64,000 nucleotides of DNA from Peribolospora baueri. Lineage: Eukaryota > Basidiomycota > Peribolosporomycetes > Peribolosporales > Peribolosporaceae. The position numbers and the translations under genes are program-made. Location: NCBI GenBank assembly GCA_029717555.1, contig JAMDHS010000044.1:62001-126000 (forward strand), written 5' to 3'. Below the pieces are notes generated by a model, which saw only the letters and a list, made by a program, of their open reading frames with translations, had not been told where the DNA came from and did no database searches. Shown here in pieces: positions 22,316-33,273 of this stretch (within the stretch, counting starts at the first letter, position 1; each line of letters begins with the position of its first letter).

Positions 22316-25008
22316 TTAGGCGTCCTCTTCGTCATGGAACAACTTGTTCCTCTTAGAGTCCCGTCCGAGACGGACCCTTGAGGACGCACTGAGATCATGT
22401 TCCTTCCTTAGCCCTGCAGTCGATGACGAAGGCTCCGGGAACGCTTCTTGACGCTTGTGCGAGGTATGAGCGGACGTCTCGTCGTCCGCCTGCGCGTATT
22501 CATGTGCGGCGCTGGACGCCACGGCGGACGCACCCGCCAGAGTGACGGCGTCCGCATACTGGTGGCAGCTAGAAGCGTGGATATACCAGTGGGTTGGCTC
22601 GCGCGCCGCAAAAGAGATCCATTTGCTGTTCGTCACGAGGAGCCAAAAGGGACGGAAAATAGATAGAATAAAATAAGAGTGAAAAAAATCCAGCGTCAGT
22701 TGGATCGCTCGATGTCTTTTGCATCGCGGGACAGCATCGTCCTCACTGGCATTCGTGGCAGAGCCCTTCGAGTTCACCACCGTCCCGCTTCGTGTTTGCG
22801 GAGCTCGCCGCCGCCGCCGATGAGCCTTCCGACATGGAATGCCTCGTTTTGAGGGGCAGCTCGAAAGGCAAGCACGACCGAGGTGAGATGCCGTGGACCC
22901 TGATCATGTGATAGCTTAGTCGCGAAACGGTCGAAGGACTGCAGTGTAAGCCAACAGAACGCGACAAAGGTAGGAATTATGACGAAAAACGGCCTCACCG
23001 AAACGAGCTATTTCTTAAATTGAGCCAGCCTCCTTTCCCGATACCGTTTGCGCCAGACCTCCTCGGATCGTCCCTGCACAGATCACACCACCCTTCTTTC
23101 GTGCCAGGTGCGGGCTTACCACTGGCGAGCTTGGCACCATAGCGGACCCACTGGGGAGTGTAGAGGTCCCCGGGAAACTTGGGGCGCTGCGTAGAAGGCT
23201 CGAGGTGCACCATCGAAGCTGGCTGCGAGAAGTCGGTCAGGGGAGGACCGATACCGAGGCGGAAGAGGGCGGGGCGTTTCGGAAACAGTACATTGGAGTT
23301 TGGAGCGCGCTTGATAGGGGCGCCGGGTGTCGCAGTGGGAGTTGCAGTTGGAGGAGGGACCGCAAAGACGAAAGAATTAGTTGCTTCCGGGTGCGGGCAA
23401 TCTTGGCCGTCCACCAAAGCGGGGTCGATGGTGAATGCTTCGTCCACGTCCTCGGAAGTGGCACTATCGATTGAAGTGAAGAATGAATGCACCCTTCCCA
23501 CAAACCCGACGCTCATAATCTAGCCAAGTCGACGAGAGCACTCACGTCTTGGCGCCTTCTCTGCCCCTCTTCTCAGCCGCTTTGAGCTTCGCCTTGCTCG
23601 TCTCCTCGAAATATTCGCTCTCGTCGCTCGTAAGCTCCGTCGTTTCTTGGTACTCGGAGCCAGAACTCTCCCAGCTGTACTCGCTCTCGCTCTGCGAGCG
23701 GAGACGCTTCCCCGAAGCCAGCCTCGTCTGGGCCGCATCAGGGCCGTTGCTCGACGGCGAGCCGCCTTCGTGGTCGTCCGACGACGGAGAAAGCGAGCTG
23801 GAGCCACTGTGGCGGGTGCGCCCGCTGTGTTTCCGGGATACCTGGTCACTACCTCGACACTCGCACTCCGGCGGACAGTGGGCGCGCGGCGTGCTGGCGA
23901 TCGAAGGCTGAGAGCCACCGTGCTGAAAGTGAGAGCTGCTAGGCCAAATAGGAGAAGACAGAGGATAAGGGTAGAAACGAGGGGGGAGGCTGTCCACGAT
24001 CGCGTTGCCCTTCGAGAAAGCTTCTTGTTGCTGGTACGCGTCAGCGGTATGGCCGGGCGGCGTCCCGTGGCTTGACGTATGGTTGTATGCGCCCTGAGAA
24101 GGGTGCGGCGTGAAGCTCTGCGCGAGAGGAGAGCTCTGTCCGTACTGCGAGATGAAACCGTACCCGGGCTGGTGGTAGGTATACCCATAGGCGAAAGGAT
24201 ACGGATGAGCACGAGCGGGAAGTGGAAGCGAGCGGCTTGGCAGAGAGGGCCGGCGCGCCAACTCGTTTGCATGCAGCGACGGAAGGTGTCCGCGCGGCAC
24301 GTAAGGGACGTACGTGTTCCCCTTGGGGATGCGAGAGTCCGTCGAGCCGTTGACCGGCAGCGAGAGCCTTCGGGGTATTTCCTCCGAGGTCACACCGCCA
24401 GGAATACGGCTGCATAAGCTCTCCTGGCCCGGACGGGTGGGTGCATGCGCCAAGTGAGCCTTCCCGATGACGTCGGGAAAGTATTCGAGATGGCGGCGTG
24501 AGGCGCCTGCGTGCAAGGGTTGACGATCAGAAGGATCTTGCCTTTCCAGTGGGGACGCCGATCCCTGCCGGCTTGTCGAGAGAGGCAGTCTGCTCTCCTC
24601 GATGCGAGCGCTGACGAGCGGATGATCGAGCAAGGAAAATGGGGTGCCCGGCCCACCCTCGCTAGAAGTGGCGTTGATGGTGTGCTGGCGATACGCGCTG
24701 TTGGCCAGGACGACATTTATATTGGGAAGGTTCGGACGTTTGCCCATCTGCGCTTGCGAAGGATCTTGAGCATCGAGCCCGTCGCGAGCAGGGTACTGGT
24801 CGCTGGGACTAACCGTGGACGGCAGGGGCAAGCTCGAACTGATCCGTTCGTCAACGCCGTTCTGAAGCAGCCTGCTATGGCCGTCCAGGAGCGGGGTGGA
24901 AACGCTATCAGCAGAGCTCGCTGCACTCTCTCCGCTTGTTGACTCGCAGGTGGAAGGCGTGCCATCACGCATTGTTGGATGGAGCACGATGGGAGGGAGA
25001 GGGATCAT
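22316..25008 (-). CDS. Rua1-like zinc-finger transcription regulator
   Basis: Four exons, complement of 25008..23546, 23463..22999, 22938..22747, 22625..22316; 809 residues. The N-terminal half is disordered, Ser/Pro/His-rich with an acidic SESEYSWESSGSEY segment near 450-475. The C-terminal half matches the domain first defined in Ustilago Rua1, the regulator of ustilagic acid genes: FPGDLYTPQWVR, EGWCDLCRD, a W-L-x-L-R-N-S segment, YHMIRVHGISP, then EGLCHECHKWISF created by the exon 3/4 join. The Cys and His pairs (WCDLC, YH...VHG, CHEC) are spaced as in that family and probably bind zinc. A nuclear DNA-binding role is inferred from the family; the target genes are unknown, and a role in glycolipid synthesis should not be assumed. 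A 78-residue poorly conserved tail follows. Confidence 0.75.
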
Positions 25009-25923
25009 GTCGTGTCGAAACGGAAAGAAATGGGCGGGGGAGATTGGAAGCTGGAAGAACAGAGGTAGTTGCCGAACGTGTCGGAGCGGAAGTGGGTGGG
25101 GGGATCTAGTGTTAAATAGAGAGAGAGGGTGAGTGAATGGAGGAAGTGCGGCCGACCCTCCTTGGCCTGGTCGGAAGGAGGGTGAGAGGGATGGGATGAC
25201 CTGAATAGGGACGAAGAGAACGAGAATGACAGATGGGGATGGACGGGAGCCGGAGGACGGGGAGGGGTGGTGGTGGAGAAATGGGAGATAAAGAGAAGAT
25301 AGGGAAGAGACGGCGAGGCGAAGTCGCCGTATATATGGGCGAGCGTCGACCGGACGAACCGGCTTGGCCGGTCCGAGAAGGGTTGAGTGGGTGGGACGTC
25401 AGCGCTTGCGATGTCGCTAGAGCTAGCGCGGGGGATGAGAACGAGGATCACTCCGGACAAAGAGAAAGCAGACTAGACGACGACAAGGACGGCCTAAAGC
25501 GTTTGGCAGCCGACATGGCTCAAGGGAAGACCCAAGTCGGCGCGACGAAAGGGAGGCGTAGGGCCCACCGCTTCGACGCGTCGCCAGAGGACGCGCGTGA
25601 GGTAGATAGATTAACGCGGTCACCCTGCAAGCCAAATCCATTCGCTTCGGAGATCGACGTCGTCCTCGGCATGCTTCGGCTGTGGTGGGCAGGACCAGGA
25701 GCCTTGTACCGGGGGGAGGCGGTGACACGGTGGGCTGACGTCGCGCGCCGCACTGGAGCGAGCAAGGTAACTTCGTCATTAGACAAGGGTAGCGAAGGGA
25801 GACCGTTTCCAGCCTGTACCTTACGCAGTGCAAAAGACGGAAGGAGTCGAGGACACCGCGATGATGCTACAACGGAGACTACGACATTTTCCGGCGCAGA
25901 GGACGACTCAGAGCGCATATACA
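25009..25923. other. Upstream region of the Rua1-like gene and 3' flank of Y14
   Basis: 915 bp between two leftward genes. AG-rich on the plus strand from about 25090 to 25320 (GGGAGAGAGAGG-type), consistent with a pyrimidine-rich promoter or leader for the Rua1-like gene. No gene seen. Confidence 0.5.
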
Positions 25924-26860
25924 TCACCGACGTCCGGGGCTTCGGCTCCTATTGCGCCCTCCTCCTCCGCCACCCCGCCGACCCCCTCGACCACCGCCAC
26001 GCCCACCGGCCGGACCGCTCGGTGGAGGCCGAACGAAGGCAAAATCGGCCTTGAGCTTCTGCTCCATAAGTGTGAGCCCCTCACCGGAGGAAGCGGCATC
26101 GATCGCGGCTTTCGCCTCGGCGAACGTCTCATATTCAACTAGAGCATAGCCCTGGAGGTAGTCAGGAAAGTATGGTCAGTTTTCCAAGTCCGACAGCAAA
26201 CTACCAGAGACCTCCGACCGATCCTACCTTCACGTAACCCGTCCTGCGGTCGAGGTTGAGGTGAAGGTTTTTGATCTCGCCAAAGTCGGCAAACTTGTCT
26301 TGCACATCATCCTCTGTCGCCTCCTCGTGCACGTTTGTCACCAGCACAATCCAGCCCTCTACAGCTGTGGAAGAAGGACAACGTTCAGCAAAGCGACCGT
26401 CCACCAGTCGAGAAATGACGTAGCAGCTCCGAGGCAGCAAGAGGTTTCCTCACATCGTGCTGCTCGACCTGATCCACCGTCCAGCCTATCGAAGAGGTTC
26501 TTTGACCTAACGCCCTCATCGTTGCCTACAAACGCGTGATTGAGGAATGCGGAAATCAGCTGAACCCCCACTGGAAGATTCCGGTGACACTCCCATTCAT
26601 CATAATACTCACTGCCCTCTGCCTTAAAACCGCGCCCTCTTCTTTTGACGTTCGAATCTGAGCGGACAGAAACAAGATAGTAATGAGCGCAAGTCTTCTC
26701 GCTGCGCACGCGTTCACAGAGCCAGCCATCCATCGCTGGACTCGTCCGTCCTTTTGCGTCCGACCCTCCTGATGATCGATCACTCACCATCCTCGACCTG
26801 CATGGCGACATCCCCATCGCCGTTGTTGGACATGTCGATCTCGTAGTCCTGTTCGGTCAT
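25924..26860 (-). CDS. RBM8A: Y14/RBM8A exon-junction complex RNA-binding protein
   Basis: Five exons, complement of 26860..26788, 26657..26613, 26525..26454, 26364..26228, 26151..25924; 184 residues, close to the usual family length. Y14 pairs with Mago and is deposited on spliced mRNA near exon junctions in the nucleus. Visible landmarks: an acidic N-terminus, [12 protein letters not shown], the linker RAARSVEGW, then one RRM at about 65-145 with RNP2 (WIVLVTNV), [34 protein letters not shown] and GYALVEYE (RNP1), and an RGG/RS tail. The RSVEGW and NLDRRTGY strings are almost diagnostic. The exon 3 acceptor was chosen so that this linker is in frame. It shares a 341-bp upstream region with POL1. 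Confidence 0.93.
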
Positions 26861-27201
26861 CTTGGCCTTTCCTAAAGTTGCCGGGTAAAAGCGATGGAAG
26901 TAGAGCTGAACCGATGGCTTGTACGGCAGTGGACATTCCACGACGATCCCTGGCGCTGGGCGGCGATCAGCGGTAGTGAGAGCGTGGGAACTCTACGTTG
27001 CTGCGGCGAGGAACGCGTTGAGGAGCGCGTTCGTGACCGCGTTTAGAGGCGCGCCTCAAGAGGGGAACGAGAGAACCGATCATTCAACCTCCTCTCACCT
27101 CTCACTTCATCCTCCAGCTCCTTCGTCTCCAGTCTCGTCATCTCCAGTCCCTTCGTCTTTTTCATTTTCTATCTGGACTCTGCTACTGTTATAGAACAAA
27201 T
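26861..27201. promoter_or_regulatory. Bidirectional promoter Y14/POL1 with MCB-type element
   Basis: 341 bp separate the two start codons. ACGCGT, the MluI cell-cycle box bound by MBF in ascomycete yeasts, occurs at 27013-27018, about 185 bp upstream of the POL1 ATG; two CGCGT half-like words follow at about 27026 and 27038. A CT-rich stretch (27080-27190) precedes the POL1 start. MBF control of POL1 is established in budding yeast; its use here is inference. Confidence 0.5.
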
Positions 27202-30200
27202 ATGACCAGCACGGGCCGTCGCAGCGCTCTCGCTGAGCTCAAGGCCCTCAGGGAGGGAGGAGGCAGGCGTACGAGGAAGCTGGAGGTGCGTCCTGCTCCT
27301 ATTTGCCAGCTAGTTTCGCGACCAAATTTCCGCCTCAGATGCTCACTCGTGTCCTTTTATGCATTCAGGAGAAGGATGACACGCTCTACGACGAGCTTTC
27401 CGAGGAGGACTACAAGTCTGTCGTCCGAGGTCGCCTTATGGAAGACGACTTTATCGAAGACGACGACGGCAGCGGTTACGTTGACAACGGCATGGATGAC
27501 TGGGACCACCATGACCACAATAATTCGGAGGACGAGGATAGTGAGAGCCCAGAGGAATATTTTCAAAGAACGGGTCGGAAGAAGCGTAAGTGTCTCACCC
27601 CGCGACTGTTGTCGAATGTGTCCTCTCCCATCTCTTTCTCTGAACGCTTTCCGACAATTCTTAACAGCTAAGAAGAAGAAGAACGCGAAGAGCAAGCCCA
27701 CCGACGCGCGCAACACCATTGGAGCCGCATTTTCTCGGCAACCAGCACGACGGCCCAGTACAGGTCTCGCTCCGTCACGCGATGCAACCAAGGCGCGGGA
27801 CACGTACAGTAACTACAAGAAGGCTCCAAACGTGAGCAAGGCGCAGGAGGAAGACTTTATGGCCAATCTTCTTGGCGGGCTGGACTCGAACGCGTCAGCA
27901 ATTGCGTCTCCCAGTCTCGGCCGGAAGCGCAAGCCTCCCCACGACGCGTCCTACGCGGACGGCACCTTCACCGCTTTTCGGACCGCTTCTAGGGGTGCGC
28001 GATATTCGAGCCCCACAACGGGCCCATCGAGCGATCCAGCGGAACCTCAAAGCGACAGCCCGGGTCCGGATGTGCGCGTCGCCGGCGACAGCTATGATGC
28101 AAGTGACGACATATTTCATCCTGGTCCATCGGCGACGAAGAAGATGCGTGCCCTCTCAGTATCCGGCAGAACGAGGCAAGATGATGTCGATGTCGATGAC
28201 GACACCGACGTCCTGATGATGGATGACCCTTCCATTGACATGGGAGGGTCGTCTCCTCTCGCCGCAGCCAGTAAACTTCCCAAAGTGAATGTCAAGGCGG
28301 AGCCGGAGGAGGACGTGGTGACCTTCAAGCCAATCGCTGCCGGGCCCGCCGCGAACTCTCGCCGGATCAGGGCCAACGCCGCCGGCGTGGCGGCCGTACG
28401 CAAACCCGTGGTACCTGTCCAGCCCAAGGCTGAGGCCAAGACAGAACCCAGCTGGGTGCGAGTGCACGAAAGCCTAAATGCTACGTCTGCTACCATCGGA
28501 ATGGAGGCCGGAGTTGCGGCCTCTGAATCACCGTCCAATGCCAAGGTAGGACCGACGATTTCGACGGTCCCTTCCGCCGCTGGCGCCAAAGTGAATGCGC
28601 TCGAGCCGGATGGCACCTTGCGCATGTTCTGGATCGACTTCCTCGAGAACGATGGCATCGTCTACCTTGTCGGCAAGATCCAGGACAAGGACACGAAGAA
28701 GTGGGTTAGCTGCTGCCTCACTGTCAACGGGATTGAGCGCAACTTGTTCGTTCTACCAAGGACTCGCAAGTTCAGTGAGTAAACCTTTAGAGATGTCAGC
28801 AAGCCCTGTCCCTCACTGCATCGCTAATTCCACCCTTTCTCATGTCGGTCCGCAGAGCAAGGCCATGAGACTGACAAACCAGTCTCGCAGGACGACGTGT
28901 ACGACGAATTTGACAAGACGTGCTCCAAAGCCAGCATCACTGAGTGGCAAGCCAAGTGGGTTACTCGCAAGTACGCTTTCGAGCTTCGGGATGTTCCGCA
29001 GGAGGCCGAGTACCTCAAGGTCGTCTACAGCTTCAAACGTGTGTTAATTACCCTTCTCAGGAGGAATCGATGGTGACGGCTGATCTCATGGCATTGCTTC
29101 CTCGCTCCTTTCCCCACCGTCAGAACCCCAATTGCCTCTCGACGTCTCTGGCTCTACCTTCTCTCGTGTCTTCGGCACGAACACGTCTGCCTTTGAGCTT
29201 TTCGCCCTCAAGCGCAGGATCATGGGCCCGTGTTGGTTGGAGATCAAGTCACCGCTCATCGAGAACGAAAACAAGGCCTTGTCGTGGTGCAAACTGGAAG
29301 CGAGCGTCTCGGATCCCAAGGACGTCAACCCTTTCCCGGAGACAGATCCTCACGCTCCCAAAGGGACTCCTCCTTTGACCATCATGAGCCTGAGCGCGAG
29401 GACGGTCGTCAATCACAAAGAGAACAAGCGCGAGTTGGTGTGCGCCAGCACCCGTGTCTGGCACGATAGTGAGTTTCCTATCTCATCTCGAGCTCGCATT
29501 GAACGCACTGACAGCAATCGCTGGAACCTTTATCAGCCAACATCGATGACCCTGCACCACCTGAAACATTGCCTTGCTCCGTCTTCACGGCCGTTCGACC
29601 GCTCGGGTCGAGTTTCCCGGCTGGGTTCGAAAAGGCAGCCAAGCAGGGCCGCACCGCTATCACTACCGCCAAATACGAACGTATGGTGCTCAACCAGCTC
29701 TTGGGTAAGTTGGAGTCTGGCGTTGGATCGGAAAGTGCATTCGGCTCACTCGATACGACTTTTCTTTCCCTTCAGCTCAAATCTATCGCGATGACCCCGA
29801 CGTAATCGTGGGACACGATTTCTGTGGTGTCACGCTCGACGTTCTCCTGGCTCGCATGCGAGATCTTAAAGCTGAACACTGGTCTCGTATCGGCCGCTTC
29901 CGTCGCGCAAAATGGCCCAAGATGACCCAAGGTCGGAACCTCAAACTTCTTGCAGGACGCCTCGTGTGCGACTTGGCGTCGGACAACAGCAAGAGCATGA
30001 TTAGTTCGACTACCTGGTCGCTCTCTGAAATGGTCGACACCCATCTCAAGCTTAAGCGGGAGGACATCGATCCTGACGAAACGGCAGAGTTTTTCGACTC
30101 TTCCCTGCCAGGCCCCGATCGCCTCCTCCACTTCGTCCGCCACTGCGAGGTCGACACATACTTTCAGATGGCTATCGCGAACCGCGTTCAGATCTTGCCT

Positions 30201-32677
30201 CTCACGAAGCAGCTCACCAATTTGGCGGGCAATTCGTGGAACAGGACGCTCAATAGCGGTCGCGCCGAACGGAACGAGTACATTCTTTTGCATGACTTCC
30301 ATCGGCGAAAGTTTATCTGCCCGGACAAGGTTGCGGCTTGGGAGAAGCGCGAGGCCGCCGCCAAGGCGAAAATGGGGGGAGAGGACGGCGATGAGGACAG
30401 TGGGACCAAGAAGGGCGGTGCGGGAAAGAAGGACAAATTCAAGGGTGGCCTGGTTTTCGAGCCTAAGCGAGGCCTGTGGGACAAGTACATCCTCGTCATG
30501 GATTTCAACTCGCTCTACCCGTCAATCATTCAAGAGTTCAATATCGATTTTACAACGGTGGACCGATCTTCGGAAGACGTAAGTGTGCCCCCCCGGATTG
30601 TCTCGACGAACGTGATCTGACGTTCTTCATCGTCGATTCTGCTTCAGTATGAGGATGTTGAGAACGTACCAGAGGTTCCGTCCTCCGATGCTCTGCAAGG
30701 TGTGCTTCCGGGCCTCATCGCCACGCTCGTCAACCGGCGTAGGCAAGTCAAGAGCTTGATGAAGGACCGCACTGCGACGCCCGCCAAGCTCCTCCAGTAC
30801 GACATCAAGCAAATGGCGCTCAAGCTGACGGCCAACTCGATGTACGGCTGCTTAGGCTTCGAGAACTCGCGGTTCTACGCTCGTCCACTGGCGGCGTTGA
30901 CGACGTTCAAAGGTCGCGAGATTTTGACCCACACGAAGGAGCTCGCCGAATCGCTATCGCTTGATGTAAGCGCCGATCCGAAGTTACGATCCGATGAGAA
31001 CTAGCTTGTTTACTTTAGGCCATCCATCTCTTGCTCAGGTCATCTACGGTGACACCGACTCGGTCATGATCAACACCAACGCCACTAACCTTGCCGACGC
31101 GACGAAGATAGGCAACGAGTTCAAGAAAAACGTCAACGACCGATACAGGCTGCTCGAGATTGACATCGACGGCGTGTTCCAGCGTATGCTTTTGCTGCAG
31201 AAGAAGAAGTATGCCGCGCTCAAGGTCGATGAAAGCGGGAAGACGAGCACGGAAATCAAAGGCTTGGACATGAAGAGGAGGGAATACTCGAAACTTAGCA
31301 AGGATGTCTCAGAGTGGGTTAGAGATACCGGTCTTCTCATCGGAGCCACCTGATCACTAAAGCGGACGATTTGCTCTCGTATTATTCTTCCAGGCTCGTC
31401 CTTGGCGAGATTCTTTCCGGCGAGCCAACGGAGGTGGTCGTCGAGAAGATACATGACCACCTCATGGCCATTGGCAACAAGGTGCGGGAAGGAGCGATCC
31501 CCCTCGATGACTTCATCATCTACAAGCGTCTCGGCAAGGACCCAGGCGCCTACCCGGACGCCAGGAGCCAGCCGCACGTCCAGGTGGCGATGCGGATGTT
31601 GCAGAAAGGCAACTCGGCGAGGGCGGGTGACGTGATCCCGTACATCTTCTGTCTTGGCGAGGACGGCACGAGCGCGAGCAAGACGGCGCAGGCGGACCGG
31701 GCGTTCCATCCTGACGACCTACGGCGGAAGGACTCGGCTCTGAAGATCGACTTTGAGCACTACCTCAGTCTGCAAATCCTTCCTCCCGTAGAGAGATTGT
31801 GCGAGTCGATCGAGGGCACTGACAGGGCCAGGCTCGCCGAGTGCCTTGGTCTCGACCCATCGCGCTATCAGAGCTACAGCCACGTCGGCGGCGGGGACCA
31901 TGATGGCGCCCGGCAGTTCTTTACGCTCGAGAGCCAGATGTCGGACAAGGACCGATTCAGGGAGTGTGAAAAGATGAAGTTCAGGTGTCGGTCTTGCAAG
32001 TCTGAAACTCTGTTCGGAGGCCTGCTCGAGGATCCGGTAAGGCACTAACTCGGTGATGGTTGCATGTCGTCTGGACGTCCACATTGACCCACATGTTTCG
32101 CCTCGAAATTTGCGCGCAGTCCTCGGTCGTCCGTCCTACGGGCCTTCATTGTCCCTCGTGCGCGGAAACCTTCAACCTCGCGTCGCTACGCGTCCAGCTG
32201 GACCTGCTCATCAGGGCACACATTGCACGCTATTACGAGGCGTGGCAAGTATGCGACGAGCCTTCGTGCGGCACTCGGACGCGCATGATAGGCGTTTACC
32301 CGAGGCGATGTCTTGTCAAAGGCTGCAAGGGCCGCACCCAGGCCGAGTACGGGAATCGCCAGTTGTACGATCAGCTCGTGTACTGGGAGCGGTGTTTCGA
32401 CGGGACCAGAGCTAGGGATGCCGCCAAGGGGAGCGCTCGATTTGGTGAGCCTTCCGTCCTCCTTCCTCTGGCGATGGTTTGGGCAGAACCGGAGCTCGCT
32501 GACTGGGATCGAGTTCTTGTCATTCGCACAACTCTTCTAGACGAAATCCAAGCGCTCGAGTCGCAAAACCGGCAGGCCTTGGCAGCGCTCCGCGATACCG
32601 TGCAGAAGTACCTGGACAAGTGCGGCCGGCGGTACGTGAGCATGGCGAGCATGTTCCAGTTTATGCTTAAGGTGTGA
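27202..32677 (+). CDS. POL1: DNA polymerase alpha catalytic subunit
   Basis: Twelve exons, join(27202..27285, 27369..27585, 27668..28774, 28856..29038, 29124..29468, 29537..29704, 29776..30578, 30648..30965, 31039..31313, 31394..32036, 32120..32444, 32541..32677); 1534 residues, normal for family-B polymerase alpha. With primase it starts leading and lagging strands at replication forks. Seen: the N-terminal alpha motif ([18 protein letters not shown]) at about 33-50; inactive exonuclease-like domain ([20 protein letters not shown]); polymerase motif [11 protein letters not shown] at 944-953; motif [10 protein letters not shown] at 1028-1036; motif C YGDTDS at 1078-1083 with its two catalytic aspartates; KKKYAALK; and two C-terminal cysteine clusters, C1365/C1368/C1392/C1395 and C1426/C1431/C1445/C1450, the latter binding the B subunit in the family. 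Nothing essential is missing. Confidence 0.97.
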
Positions 32678-33273
32678 ACGAGTGGGTGCAGCTGGTTCTC
32701 GGGCGAGAGGGAGGCGCGGGCGATGTGACGTTCGTCCGCAGTCCCCTTTCCGTGGTTTTCTTGTCTGGGGCCATAAAGGGCTAGCCTAGCTGCGCGGATG
32801 CGGTGGGCAAGCTCCATTTACACACAGTTCATCGTCGCTCTTGGCACGTCTGTATATATGTACGATACCCGTCTGCTGTTGAATGGACTCAGAAGGCACC
32901 CCAAGGGGCGTAAATAGCATAACGATGGGTGAGGTGAGGACGCACGACCTAAGCCGACTCAGACAGCGTGTAGGGTTACGCGGGACGGAGGTTGCCGCAG
33001 CCGGCCACCGGTGCTGGTGCTGCTGCAGCTCGCTCGCAATGACGGCTCTTTCGCCGGCGCCACCACCACCATCTATCTCTCATCCATCGCCCATCACCCC
33101 CAGCACACGTCCGCCACTTCCCCATCCATCTCCCCTCGTTTAGCATCACACCAGACGGCCACATAACACCCCCTCATTGACGTATGGACTCCGACCGCCG
33201 CGCCTTCCTAGTCCTCGCCGTCTTGCCGTTCGCGGTCTCGGCCGCTTTCGACGCCTGAGTTCTTCAAGTCCTT
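32678..33273. other. Intergenic region between POL1 and UFD4
   Basis: 596 bp between two rightward genes. A CA/CT-rich tract (33060-33170) lies upstream of the UFD4 start. No other element recognised. Confidence 0.5.
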
